Shown piece by piece: positions 1 to 7,625 of a DNA stretch of 64,000 nt; within the stretch, counting starts at the first letter, position 1; each line of letters opens with the position of its first letter. Source of the stretch: Halobacteriales archaeon YIM A00013 (GTDB lineage: Archaea > Halobacteriota > Halobacteria > Halobacteriales > Haloarculaceae); NCBI GenBank assembly GCA_025041195.1, contig JAKCFM010000001.1:1364001-1428000 (forward strand), in the 5' to 3' direction. A model generated the notes under the pieces. That model was not told the origin of the DNA. It made no database searches and saw only the letters and a list, made by a program, of their open reading frames with translations. The position numbers and the translations under genes were made by a program.

Positions 1-101
1 GACCGATCGGCGCTGCCACGCCACCAGTCAGCAACTGCCCAGAGTGACAGCAGCACGCTGTTTGCCAGCAAGAGCACAGTAAGCGCTTCGAAAACCGGCA
101 T
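1..101 (-). CDS. small membrane protein, C-terminus beyond window edge (partial)
   Basis: The frame starts at an ATG (99-101, reverse strand) and runs off the window after 33 codons. It encodes one hydrophobic segment followed by a DWWRG sequence. The next gene on the same strand (171-488) has a matching segment followed by DWYRG and then a polar TDRN stretch, so the two look like tandem paralogues 70 bp apart. No function can be given. They are probably small haloarchaeal inner-membrane proteins, and the pairing is the main support that this short frame is coding. Confidence 0.5.
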   Translation of the reverse strand, partial: MPVFEALTVLLLANSVLLSLWAVADWWRGSADR

Positions 102-170
102 ATAATAGATAATAAATGATGGTACAAAGCCATATCGTTGGGATACAGTTTCGCCTTTGTTCGGTGACGG

Positions 171-488
171 TCAACGCATACTGGAGCGTCGTTCGTGAAA
201 CAGCGATCCTCCCACCAACAGACAGCCACTGATCGCGAGAAAAACTCCGAACCACTCGGTGAACGGTTGGTTTTTCCCGAAAAGCGCCGTCTCCCAGGAA
301 AACGCGACCATCCCATTTCCGAGATACGCCAGCGACAGGCCACCGATTACGCTGAGACGGTTCCGATCGGTGTTCCCACGATACCAGTCGAGCCACATCC
401 ACAGTACGCACACGAGACTTCCTGCTGTCAGAATCATCCAGATCGGCTCCATCAGCGCCATATATTGAATCTCAGATGGTTCGAACAT
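171..488 (-). CDS. small membrane protein, about 3 transmembrane segments
   Basis: This 105-residue protein begins MFEPSEI and has three hydrophobic stretches at about residues 13-33, 45-65 and 76-95, with a short polar loop (YRGNTDRNR) after the first and a basic C-terminus. It lies immediately upstream of a truncated paralogue on the same strand and is divergent from the ferredoxin gene, with 87 bp between starts. No known domain is recognised. The hydrophobic pattern is continuous across the frame, which argues for a real gene, but its role is unknown. Confidence 0.6.
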   Translation of the reverse strand: MFEPSEIQYMALMEPIWMILTAGSLVCVLWMWLDWYRGNTDRNRLSVIGGLSLAYLGNGMVAFSWETALFGKNQPFTEWFGVFLAISGCLLVGGSLFHERRSSMR

Positions 489-575
489 TATTGTTCGGGT
501 GTCAATCCCGGGGATTCAAGCTGGATTCATCGAGGGGACCCGACGCTTAGGTACGCAGGAGTGCTATCGTGGGAC

Positions 576-938
576 ATGGTAGAGTACACCGTCGAGATCG
601 AGATCCCGGAGGACGCAGACATGTCCACCGCCGGCGAAACGATCACGCTCACGATACCCGAAACGGAGACAATTCTCGGGAGGGCAAGAGCAAACGGGCT
701 GTGGCTGCCGGCAGACTGCCAGCAGGGCTGGTGTACGACCTGTGCCGCCAGATTGCTCTCGGGTGATGTAGACCAATCAACTGCGCGTCGGTATTACGAG
801 AGCGACGCGGCAGCCGGCTTCGTGCTCACCTGTACGGCAACGCCCCGCTCTGATTGTCGGATCGTCGCCTGTCAGCGAGGGTCGATTCTCGAGCATCGGG
901 CCGAACACGACCTGCCACCAGGCCGTTCGAAGGGGTGA
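576..938 (+). CDS. 2Fe-2S plant-type ferredoxin
   Basis: A 120-residue electron carrier. Four cysteines are placed as in plant/halobacterial-type ferredoxins: C48, C53 and C56 in a CQQGWCTTC block and C86 in LTCTA, which would hold one 2Fe-2S cluster. The ATG at 576 gives a protein that begins directly with the beta-grasp strand VEYTVEI. The frame is open further upstream, but that part reads as low-complexity non-homologous sequence and is excluded. It is shorter than the main haloarchaeal ferredoxin, which carries an extra acidic helical insertion. The redox partner is unknown, and no oxidoreductase lies next to it. Confidence 0.85.
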   Translation: MVEYTVEIEIPEDADMSTAGETITLTIPETETILGRARANGLWLPADCQQGWCTTCAARLLSGDVDQSTARRYYESDAAAGFVLTCTATPRSDCRIVACQRGSILEHRAEHDLPPGRSKG

Positions 939-1074
939 GTGATTGTCCGACACAGCGGCTTAGCGTTCACGCAGCTACATTGTTTGCTGATAGCGGATAA
1001 AAGAATTGTATTTTCAATAATTAGTTATATTTACGCTCACTACCCTTATTACATACTATTACATATAACAGAGT

Positions 1075-1428
1075 ATGCCGATCGACATCGAACGGTTCGA
1101 AGAAAGTGATGAGTCGGAACTCCGAGCCCGGAGTCCAACAAATGCAGAAATTATTCTCACGTTTCTTGCGTCCGATCCAGAGCAGGCCTATCTCCCGAAG
1201 GAGATTCACGACCGAACAGGAGTTCCACGCGGAAGTGTAGGAGTCGTCCTCTCTCGACTTGAAGATCGTGGACTGGTGCGACATCGTGGCGAGTACTGGG
1301 CGATTACAGAATCCGACGAAATTCACTCGGTACTGTCTACCCTTCGATCCGCAGCAGCTGTATCGGACCGATTTGGACCAGAAGATCCCGAGGAGTGGGG
1401 CCCTGGCATTGGCGGGGAGCAATCCTGA
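1075..1428 (+). CDS. winged-helix DNA-binding protein, probable antitoxin
   Basis: A 117-residue acidic protein. Residues about 25-80 read as a MarR/winged-helix fold: NAEIILTFLAS, then a recognition segment around GVPRGSVGVVLSRLEDRGLV, then a wing at HRGEYW. Its stop overlaps the start of the following toxin-like gene as TGATG, a sign of translational coupling. Pairing of an HTH protein with a PemK/MazF-like protein is the usual type II toxin-antitoxin layout, so I infer that it neutralises the toxin and represses the pair. The AT-rich upstream region carries TATA-like sequence around 1044-1066. Confidence 0.7.
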   Translation: MPIDIERFEESDESELRARSPTNAEIILTFLASDPEQAYLPKEIHDRTGVPRGSVGVVLSRLEDRGLVRHRGEYWAITESDEIHSVLSTLRSAAAVSDRFGPEDPEEWGPGIGGEQS

Positions 1429-1769
1429 TGCAGTATTCAGCCGGTGATGTCTGGTGGGGGCCAGCCATACACAAATCGGCACCATCCTATCGACCCTGGG
1501 TGATCATCAGCAATGATACACATCCATTCCATCACACGGAATGCGTCGCTATGGCGATAACGACACAAGCACACTCCGCAGGAGTTGAAATTCGAGCAGA
1601 GGACTGGATACGCGGAGGCTCGAAAACTGATTCGTACATCTCTCCCTGGTATGTTCTTACGATGAAATACTGTGATTTCGACCGACAGCAGGGTACCCTA
1701 CGAAAGGGGCTTTTGGAAACGGCAACTGATGAACTCACAACCTATGTCTTCGGCGTCGACCAACGGTGA
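1428..1769 (+). CDS. PemK/MazF-family toxin (endoribonuclease-like)
   Basis: A 113-residue protein starting MQYSAGDVWW. The DVWWG, RPWVIISND and YISPWYVLTM blocks match the beta-barrel layout of PemK/MazF proteins, in which an early strand precedes an RP-(V/W)-(V/L)-(I/V)-S/N motif. Family members cut mRNA and stop growth until neutralised. The start at 1428 overlaps the stop of the HTH partner (TGATG). Catalytic residues were not modelled, so activity is inferred from family resemblance and from the operon partner. Confidence 0.75.
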   Translation: MQYSAGDVWWGPAIHKSAPSYRPWVIISNDTHPFHHTECVAMAITTQAHSAGVEIRAEDWIRGGSKTDSYISPWYVLTMKYCDFDRQQGTLRKGLLETATDELTTYVFGVDQR

Positions 1770-1848
1770 GAGCGTCACTGCCGTAATCGATGGGGCCTCA
1801 CAGCCATCGAAATCAACAGGCCGTTCGAAGCGGTAGCCGGCGAACGAA

Positions 1849-1858
1849 CGATTTATTC
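1849..1858 (+). promoter_or_regulatory. TATA-like box of tyrS
   Basis: The sequence TTTATT at 1852-1857 is centred about 27 bases before the tyrS ATG at 1881. This is the spacing expected for a leaderless archaeal transcript starting at or next to the start codon. Confidence 0.5.
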
Positions 1859-1880
1859 GGACCACGACGAAATCGCAGGC

Positions 1881-2906
1881 ATGAACGCCGCCGATCGGCG
1901 GGCACTCGTTTCCCGCTACACCGAAGAGGTCGTCACCGAGGCCGAACTCGACGAGCTACTCGAACGCGAGAATCCGTCGGTGTACATCGGCTACGCCCCC
2001 ACTGGACAGATGCACATCGGCCATTTCACCACGATTCGGAAGCTGGCCGATTTCCTCCGGGCGGATTTCGACGTCACAGTTCTGATCGCAGATCTCCACG
2101 CGCATCTCGACGATGAGAAGAGCCCGTTCGATCTCCTCGACGCCCGCTCGGAGTACTACCAGACAGCGATCGAGGCGATGGTCGAAACCGCCGGCGCAAG
2201 CGTCGATGATCTGACGTTCGTCCAGGGACGTGAGTTCGAACTCGATGAAGAGTACACCCTCGAACTGCTCCAGATGGCCGCCGACACCACAATCACGCGC
2301 GCCCAGCGCGCCGGCAGCGAGGTCGTTCGCCAGTCCGACAACCCTTCGCTCGGCGGCGTGCTCTACACGCTGATGCAGGCGCTCGATGTGGCCGCGCTCG
2401 ATGCCGACGTCGCCTACGGTGGGATCGACCAGCGAGGAATCTACATGCTCGCACGGGAGTTGCTCCCCGACTGGGGCTACGAGAAGCCAATCTGTGTGTT
2501 TGCACCGCTGCTTTCGGGACTCTCTGGCGGGAAGATGAGCGCCTCTGATGCGAGTTCGAAAGTCGGGCTCACCGATTCACCGGAGGAGATTCAGGAGAAA
2601 CTCCAGCAAGCCTACTGCCCACAGGGTGAACGTGAGGACAACGGCGTGCTCGAATACGTGAAATATCTCGTCTTTCCCATCCTCGACGACCGCGGTGAAT
2701 CGTTCGAGATCGAACGGCCGGAGCAGTACGGCGGCAATCTAACGTACGATCAGTACGCGGAGCTCGAAGCCGACTTCGTCAGCGAGGAGCTCCACCCACA
2801 GGATCTGAAGGGCGCCACAGCAGAGTACATCGCCGAGATTGTTGCCCCCATTGGCGAGACGATTGAGGAAGAGCCAGGGCTGATCGACCGCGCCTATCCC
2901 GAGTGA
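1881..2906 (+). CDS. tyrS: tyrosyl-tRNA synthetase
   Basis: A class I aminoacyl-tRNA synthetase of 341 residues that charges tRNA-Tyr in the cytoplasm. The ATP-binding HIGH signature is at residues 45-48 (TGQMHIGH) and the second signature KMSAS at 218-222. Between them are the archaeal TyrS features YIGYAPTG and the Tyr-recognition region around GGIDQRG. The length and layout match archaeal TyrS, which lacks the C-terminal S4 domain of many bacterial forms. TrpS was considered, but the N-terminus and the GGIDQR region fit TyrS better. It has its own TATA-like box, and a T-run follows shortly after the stop. Confidence 0.93.
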   Translation: MNAADRRALVSRYTEEVVTEAELDELLERENPSVYIGYAPTGQMHIGHFTTIRKLADFLRADFDVTVLIADLHAHLDDEKSPFDLLDARSEYYQTAIEAMVETAGASVDDLTFVQGREFELDEEYTLELLQMAADTTITRAQRAGSEVVRQSDNPSLGGVLYTLMQALDVAALDADVAYGGIDQRGIYMLARELLPDWGYEKPICVFAPLLSGLSGGKMSASDASSKVGLTDSPEEIQEKLQQAYCPQGEREDNGVLEYVKYLVFPILDDRGESFEIERPEQYGGNLTYDQYAELEADFVSEELHPQDLKGATAEYIAEIVAPIGETIEEEPGLIDRAYPE

Positions 2907-2925
2907 GTCAGTCGTCCGACGGGTA

Positions 2926-2936
2926 GCTTTTTGGTG
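2926..2936 (+). terminator. T-run after tyrS
   Basis: A short T5 tract follows the tyrS stop by about 20 bases in otherwise G-rich sequence. Archaeal RNA polymerase commonly stops at such U-tracts without a hairpin. This is a weak call. Confidence 0.3.
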
Positions 2937-2940
2937 GGGG

Positions 2941-3375
2941 GTGAAATACTACGATCGAATGGCGTCTTCTGGTGGCACTTCGGATGGAGTTGGCGTCCGC
3001 CTGGCTCGAATCATCTCATTTTCCGTCGTGTTACAGCTCGCACTGCTGCCAATTGTGATGGATTTCTCCGATGCGTTGCTGGTTGGTGATTCACTCGGTG
3101 GTCGCGAGCTTGTTGTTGTAACGGGGCTGGCGATTGTCCTGGGGGTCACCATCGAGCAGTTTCGACTGATGACCCCAACGGACACCGTCTGGAAGTTCAG
3201 TCTGGCGACGCTGGTTTCCTATCACGTCTTTCGTTCGCTGGTCATCTCATCGTCCATTCGCACTGGCGGATCGATCTACTATCCGCTACTGGTGGGATCA
3301 GTGGTCATTGGCGCAATGGCCATAGGGTATCTCATCACAACCGTTCGTCTCAGGGGGTTGGTTCCCGGCCGGTGA
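2941..3375 (+). CDS. membrane protein with about 4 transmembrane segments
   Basis: The longest form starts at a GTG (2941, 144 residues). An in-frame ATG at 2959 (MASSGG) is an equally good start. Four hydrophobic segments are visible at about residues 23-45, 58-78, 85-105 and 117-137. No recognised domain. It is the first gene of a local group: membrane protein, short Tat protein, long beta-propeller Tat protein, second membrane protein (5060-5452). The group could supply an exported PQQ-like repeat protein with membrane partners, but that is inference only. Confidence 0.6.
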   Translation: MKYYDRMASSGGTSDGVGVRLARIISFSVVLQLALLPIVMDFSDALLVGDSLGGRELVVVTGLAIVLGVTIEQFRLMTPTDTVWKFSLATLVSYHVFRSLVISSSIRTGGSIYYPLLVGSVVIGAMAIGYLITTVRLRGLVPGR

Positions 3376-3435
3376 AGTCACGATCCGGAACAACCACTCA
3401 GAAGGAGTTTCAGGCTGTGATACTACCCAGTCACA

Positions 3436-3777
3436 ATGGAAAAGGACCGCTATCGAATCACCCGCCGGCGTGCGCTCGCGGTTGGTGGCACTGCCATCGC
3501 GGGCGGACTGGCGTTTCCTCGGCGCTGGGTGACAGCACCACATTCGACGGCTGCAACGACCAGTCGCGCTAACTGGCCACTGGTGCAGGGTGGACCATCG
3601 CGCGCGGGACATCAGCACGTCTCCGTCTCCGTCTCCGTCCAGCAATCAGATCCGGCGACGGGCGACCCAGTGGGTGAGCGTTTGTGGCTCAAAGAAGGCT
3701 GTCACGCACCTATTGCCCTCGATGGTGCACTCTATGCACACACAGACGACGCCGTCCTCAGACTCAGAACCGAGTGA
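3436..3777 (+). CDS. short Tat-signal protein, internally deleted paralogue of the beta-propeller protein
   Basis: A 113-residue protein with a Tat signal (ITRRRALAVGG, then an Ala/Gly-rich hydrophobic stretch and PRRW). Its first 60 residues resemble the start of the next gene (ITRRQALAAGA..., LPRRW, then NWPLVQGGPSRAGH against AWPMGQHDPAGTGH). Its last 25 (HAPIALDGALYAHTDDAVLRL) resemble that gene's last 25 (WSPIAVDGVLYAVRDDGVVKL). The roughly 290 residues of propeller blades in between are missing. It therefore looks like a duplicate that lost its core. It may be a functional small secreted protein or a decaying copy. Confidence 0.6.
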   Translation: MEKDRYRITRRRALAVGGTAIAGGLAFPRRWVTAPHSTAATTSRANWPLVQGGPSRAGHQHVSVSVSVQQSDPATGDPVGERLWLKEGCHAPIALDGALYAHTDDAVLRLRTE

Positions 3778-3839
3778 TCGTCCGATCCCTCGTGCCAATC
3801 TGGCGTGTAATTCTCTGTGATTTATAGCACCAGTGTTCA

Positions 3840-5063
3840 ATGCATACACAGATGCAACCAGACACCTTCCAGATTACCCGACGGCAGGCGCTGGCCGCCG
3901 GTGCGATCACTGGGGCCAGCGCGCTTGGGCTGCCGAGACGGTGGTTCAAGTCGGCGTACGAATCGCCCGCTGCTGTCGAGAACGCCGCGTGGCCGATGGG
4001 CCAGCACGACCCCGCAGGAACGGGCCACACCGAAGACAGCGTTATGATCCAGACCCGCAATCAGCCGGCTTGGAGCGCGAAAATCGACGATCCAGTGCTC
4101 GGGATCGTTGCTGGAGGCGAGCAGCTGTTTTTCACGACGAACCAGTCGGTCGGCGCGATCGCTCGATCGGACGGCACGATCAACTGGCATGTCTCGCAGT
4201 TCAATCCAATCCCCTGGCGGAACGAATCGCTCTCGTTTGCGATCGAGCCAACGTATCTGGGTGACCAGCTACTCGTGGCCGAAGCAACCTCGATCGTGGC
4301 GCTCAATCCCGAAAACGGGACGACGCTCTGGGAGTTCGAAACCGACGATACCATCACCTCGATGCTAGCGCTTGGAAACACGGTGTACTGCGAGGCCACG
4401 CTCGACGATGCGCAAGTGACGATCGCACTCGATGCGTCCACAGGATTCGAGCGGTTTCGGGTACCAACAGAGCGGGCGATCCACCCACAAGTCAGCAGCG
4501 ATAGACTGCTCGTCGGCACCGCTGTAGACGATCCAAAAACGGTTCGCGCACTCGATCTGCAATCCGGCAGCATGCGCTGGACACAAACGCTCGACGTTCC
4601 ACAGCAATCGGCCGCATTGGCGGGCACTGGCGGGCCGTGCATCGTCGATGGCACCGTCATCTTCGGTGGCCAGACCGTCCAGGCAGTATCGCTTGAAGAC
4701 GGCGAAACGCGCTGGACCCAGGAGCTCGATGTCACTACCGACGGCAGATTCGCCGTGGTCTCAAACGGCGAGATGGTCCACGTGTTCGCCATCGAAGCCG
4801 ATCTGATCGCCGGGATCACCCTCAGTGACGGCGACGATCTCTGGACTATGTCGAAACTCGGACTCGCCGACTGGAACCCAGCACTCACCGCGGATGTCCT
4901 CTACGTTGGCGTTGACGACGGGATGTACAGCGTCGCCCCCAAAAGTGGACTCGCCGCGCTACCAAAGATATCTGCGTTCACCGCCATGTGGTCTCCCATC
5001 GCTGTTGACGGCGTCCTGTATGCGGTCCGTGATGATGGTGTTGTCAAACTAAAAGGACAATGA
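3840..5063 (+). CDS. Tat-exported PQQ-like beta-propeller repeat protein
   Basis: A 407-residue protein with an N-terminal Tat motif (TRRQAL) and hydrophobic segment. It then carries a series of blades of the PQQ/pyrrolo-quinoline type, seen as repeated W-x-F/x-T or RW-T-Q motifs after ALD/ALN (for example IVALNPENGTTLWEFET, RALDLQSGSMRWTQ, AVSLEDGETRWTQ, LSDGDDLWTM). Such proteins act outside the membrane as binding or scaffold propellers, and the ligand cannot be deduced. A TATA-like ATTTATAG lies at about 3819-3826, which fits a leaderless start at the internal ATG 3852 (residue 5) slightly better than 3840. The stop overlaps the next gene by 4 bp (ATGA). Confidence 0.82.
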   Translation: MHTQMQPDTFQITRRQALAAGAITGASALGLPRRWFKSAYESPAAVENAAWPMGQHDPAGTGHTEDSVMIQTRNQPAWSAKIDDPVLGIVAGGEQLFFTTNQSVGAIARSDGTINWHVSQFNPIPWRNESLSFAIEPTYLGDQLLVAEATSIVALNPENGTTLWEFETDDTITSMLALGNTVYCEATLDDAQVTIALDASTGFERFRVPTERAIHPQVSSDRLLVGTAVDDPKTVRALDLQSGSMRWTQTLDVPQQSAALAGTGGPCIVDGTVIFGGQTVQAVSLEDGETRWTQELDVTTDGRFAVVSNGEMVHVFAIEADLIAGITLSDGDDLWTMSKLGLADWNPALTADVLYVGVDDGMYSVAPKSGLAALPKISAFTAMWSPIAVDGVLYAVRDDGVVKLKGQ

Positions 5064-5452
5064 GCATTGGACAGTACATTGACGACGACCGAACCGAACG
5101 CGCAGTGACGCTCATCGGCTATTGGCTGGCAACGGGACTGCTGGTAGTTCCGGGGCTCGCGCTGGTGTTGCGCATGGTGTTGATCGACGAGCCGACCGTG
5201 ACGCCAGTTGTGATCGCTCTCGTGCTGTCGATTCCGATTGCAGGGTGGTGCTATCGATCGAGAGGGACACTGCAACTCCGATCACTGCTCGTCTGGGGAC
5301 TCACCACAGCCCTCTGTGTGGGCTTTCTTGGCTGGGTAACTGAAACGGTTCTGACCCGACTGAGTGGCAGCCTGTATTTCACGCTCGTAGCGCTGTTGGG
5401 CTGGGTAAGTGCGAGTGCGGTTGGCTGGGTTGTTCAGAAGTCGGCTAGGTAG
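5060..5452 (+). CDS. small membrane protein, about 4 transmembrane segments
   Basis: A 130-residue protein whose ATG overlaps the stop of the beta-propeller gene (ATGA), so the two are almost certainly co-transcribed. After an acidic N-terminus (DDDRTER) there are hydrophobic segments at about residues 16-38, 47-63, 73-92 and 100-122. No family is recognised. The overlap suggests a membrane partner or anchor for the secreted propeller protein. Confidence 0.65.
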   Translation: MSIGQYIDDDRTERAVTLIGYWLATGLLVVPGLALVLRMVLIDEPTVTPVVIALVLSIPIAGWCYRSRGTLQLRSLLVWGLTTALCVGFLGWVTETVLTRLSGSLYFTLVALLGWVSASAVGWVVQKSAR

Positions 5453-5539
5453 ATTCGCCATGCGCAGCTGTTTGTGAAATTTAGATGATCAAAATAGATT
5501 TTGGTGCTAATCATGCATTCGAAATCGACCTGCTAGAAT

Positions 5540-5806
5540 TCAGCTACCGATTGCGAGCAGGATGGCGACAACGGTGAAGAGCGCCTGATGGTTGATGAAT
5601 GCCCTAACTGCTGTCGGCTCCGGGTGGCCTCGGTTCGTGCTATTCGCAGACTGTGGCGGAGCTATCCTGGAATCATCATTTCCTAGCTGGGGCTTCGATA
5701 CCGAACCCACCACGACTGAATCGTCACGACGTGGCCATTGGTACCAGTGCCCATCAATTACTGATAAACAGTCTGAAAATGTAACCCAGGATGATATACG
5801 TCTATG
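5540..5806 (-). pseudogene. probable gene remnant, C-terminal part of a membrane-anchored protein
   Basis: Read on the reverse strand, this frame is open for 88 codons between in-frame stops (TAA at 5807-5809, TGA at 5540-5542) but has no ATG near its beginning; the first usable start is GTG about halfway. The translation looks protein-like: an aromatic patch (DGHWYQW), a polar linker and a C-terminal hydrophobic helix (ALFTVVAILLAIGS). It abuts the AT-rich membrane protein at 5802-6143. I interpret it as the 3' part of a disrupted gene. A small GTG-started gene (5540-5710) is the alternative. Confidence 0.35.
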
Positions 5807-6143
5807 TTATTCTATTTTTGATATCACAAAAAATCCATCCACTCGCAAAGGCAATACCAGCCAGGAGTGAGGGAGATCCAGCCGTGATAATTAACCAGAT
5901 GCACAGTATGAGAAGAGTGAATCCTGGGTAAAGCTCACGTAGTATCTTCGGAAGATCCAATACAACGATAATCAATTCAATGAAGCTTCCTAAAAGGAAT
6001 ACAGCAATCACTGGGACAAGCCAGGTATCCGTCAGATTGAATGATATAGTAGTAAATATTATAAATATTGTAAGAATTAACCACCCTAGGAAATTCCGGA
6101 ATTCACTACGAGATGTTTGGAAATAGTTATCAATGTCTAACAT
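5802..6143 (-). CDS. AT-rich small membrane protein
   Basis: A 113-residue protein starting MLDIDNYFQTSRSEF, with four hydrophobic segments at about residues 18-38, 42-60, 72-90 and 92-106. Base composition and codons are clearly more AT-rich (many ATA, TTA, AAT codons) than the flanking genes, which suggests acquisition from elsewhere or relaxed selection. A TATA-like stretch (ATAAAAATAC on the reverse strand, about 6165-6176) lies roughly 25-30 bases before the ATG. No function recognised. Confidence 0.6.
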   Translation of the reverse strand: MLDIDNYFQTSRSEFRNFLGWLILTIFIIFTTISFNLTDTWLVPVIAVFLLGSFIELIIVVLDLPKILRELYPGFTLLILCIWLIITAGSPSLLAGIAFASGWIFCDIKNRIT

Positions 6144-6437
6144 TCTCTTATTTATTAGTATACCTTTGTATTTTTATAATTGTAAGTGGTGATCTATACA
6201 TCATCCGACGGAATATCGATATTGTCGTGGATTAGTTTCAATCATACACCACAGAACTATGTTGAAGTTACTAACGAGTTTATGATATATAATGATTTGG
6301 AAATAATAGGAGGGAGAACGGACAGCGTGCGAAATGAAACGACGGAGACGAACGGTTGATCGCAGGCCAGAACTCCGAAGCCGGCGAGGATTGTAACCAA
6401 CGCCACGGCTTATTAGTGACCGATTGCAGATACGGGT
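6144..6437. other. AT-rich intergenic region
   Basis: These 294 bases between two divergent genes hold the reverse promoter of the AT-rich membrane protein and the forward TATA-like box of the aminotransferase (CTTATTAG, 6409-6416, about 26 bases before the ATG at 6438). Nothing else is visible. Confidence 0.5.
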
Positions 6438-7625
6438 ATGACCGACGAGTTTCTACTGTTGAATCCGGGGCCAGTGCCACTCTCGGAGCCAGTGCGCACA
6501 GCGATGGACGCACCGATGGTGTCACATCGTTCGGCCGAGTTTGAGGAAACGTATGCGCGCGCACAGAACGGCCTTGAGACGGTGTTCACCCAATCAACGC
6601 TCGATGGGAGCGCGAGCGGATCGGGAACGCCACTGATTCTCAACGGCACCGCCACCATGGGGATGGAGATGGCCGTTGCCAATCTCACCGACGAGACTAG
6701 TGAGGTCGTTGCGCTTGTCAACGGGAAGTTCGGCCGCCGATTCAAGCGGATCGCCGGCCGTCATGCATCCGTAACCCCGGTCGAGGTCGAATGGGGCGAC
6801 TCGTTCGATATGGCGGCAGTGTCCGAAGCGATCACGGACGAGACCGATCTCGTCACGATGGTCCACAACGAAACCTCAACCGGGCTCTTGAATCCGGTGG
6901 CCGAGGTGGGGGAAATCGCCGCCGAACACGACGCGCTGTTCGTCGTCGATGGCGTCACCTCGATCGGTGGCGATGTCTTCAAAATCGATGCGTGGAACGT
7001 TGATGTGGCAATCACGGATGCCCAGAAGGCGCTTGGCGCACCACCGGGCGTGAGCGCGCTATTCGTCACTGAACGCGCCGTCGGCGCCATCGATGGCGAC
7101 TCCGCGCCGTTCTATCAGGATCTCGACTGGCATCTCCGAAAAGCCTCCGACAACCAGACGCCGTTTACGAGCGCCGTCCCGTTGTTCCGTGCGCTCGCCG
7201 TCGCCCTCTCCGAGATCGCTGACGAAGGCATGGAAACGAGAATCCGTCGCCACCGTCGGCAGTCGCGTGCGTTCCGCGCCGCATTCGACGCGTTCGGGCT
7301 GGAATCATTCCCGAACGTCCAGGGTCCAACCGAACTGTCGAACACACTCACGGCGATCAGCCTCCCCGGACCGATCGCCGAGGATCCTGACGCCTTTTTC
7401 GATGCGATCGCAGATCGAAACGTCTCGATCAGCGGCGGACAGGCACACCTCGGCGGCGACATCTTCCGCGTGAGTAATATGGGCAAGCTTGCTGACGAAC
7501 AGATTCAACGCGGCGTTCGAGCAATCGGTGAGGCGCTGAACGAGTGTGGTTTCGACTGCTCGGTCGAACAGGGGCTCTCGGCAGCCACTGAAACGCTCGA
7601 ATCGGAACCCGCGACTACAGCGTGA
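6438..7625 (+). CDS. class V aminotransferase (alanine-glyoxylate / serine-pyruvate type)
   Basis: A 395-residue PLP enzyme of the alanine-glyoxylate/serine-pyruvate aminotransferase group. It begins with the family signature LLNPGPVPL and the MVSHRSAEFE block. Asp171 (VVDGVTSIGGD) would bind the pyridine nitrogen, and Lys197 in TDAQKALGAPPG is the predicted Schiff-base lysine. Likely substrates are serine, alanine or glyoxylate, linking to glycine metabolism (gcvT and gcvH lie elsewhere in the window). Its 3' end overlaps the convergent oxidoreductase gene by 11 bp. Substrate specificity cannot be fixed from sequence alone. Confidence 0.85.
   Translation: MTDEFLLLNPGPVPLSEPVRTAMDAPMVSHRSAEFEETYARAQNGLETVFTQSTLDGSASGSGTPLILNGTATMGMEMAVANLTDETSEVVALVNGKFGRRFKRIAGRHASVTPVEVEWGDSFDMAAVSEAITDETDLVTMVHNETSTGLLNPVAEVGEIAAEHDALFVVDGVTSIGGDVFKIDAWNVDVAITDAQKALGAPPGVSALFVTERAVGAIDGDSAPFYQDLDWHLRKASDNQTPFTSAVPLFRALAVALSEIADEGMETRIRRHRRQSRAFRAAFDAFGLESFPNVQGPTELSNTLTAISLPGPIAEDPDAFFDAIADRNVSISGGQAHLGGDIFRVSNMGKLADEQIQRGVRAIGEALNECGFDCSVEQGLSAATETLESEPATTA

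Noticed and set aside
195-575. Upstream extension of the ferredoxin frame (127 codons)
   Set aside because: The extension overlaps the reverse-strand membrane protein, reads as polar low-complexity sequence, and family members start near ATG 576.
1881-2906. Tryptophanyl-tRNA synthetase
   Set aside because: The HIGH and KMSAS motifs are shared by both enzymes, but the N-terminus and the GGIDQR region fit TyrS.
5592-5870. Forward 92-codon frame in the gap before the AT-rich gene
   Set aside because: No protein-like pattern, and the reverse frame in the same place looks more like coding sequence.
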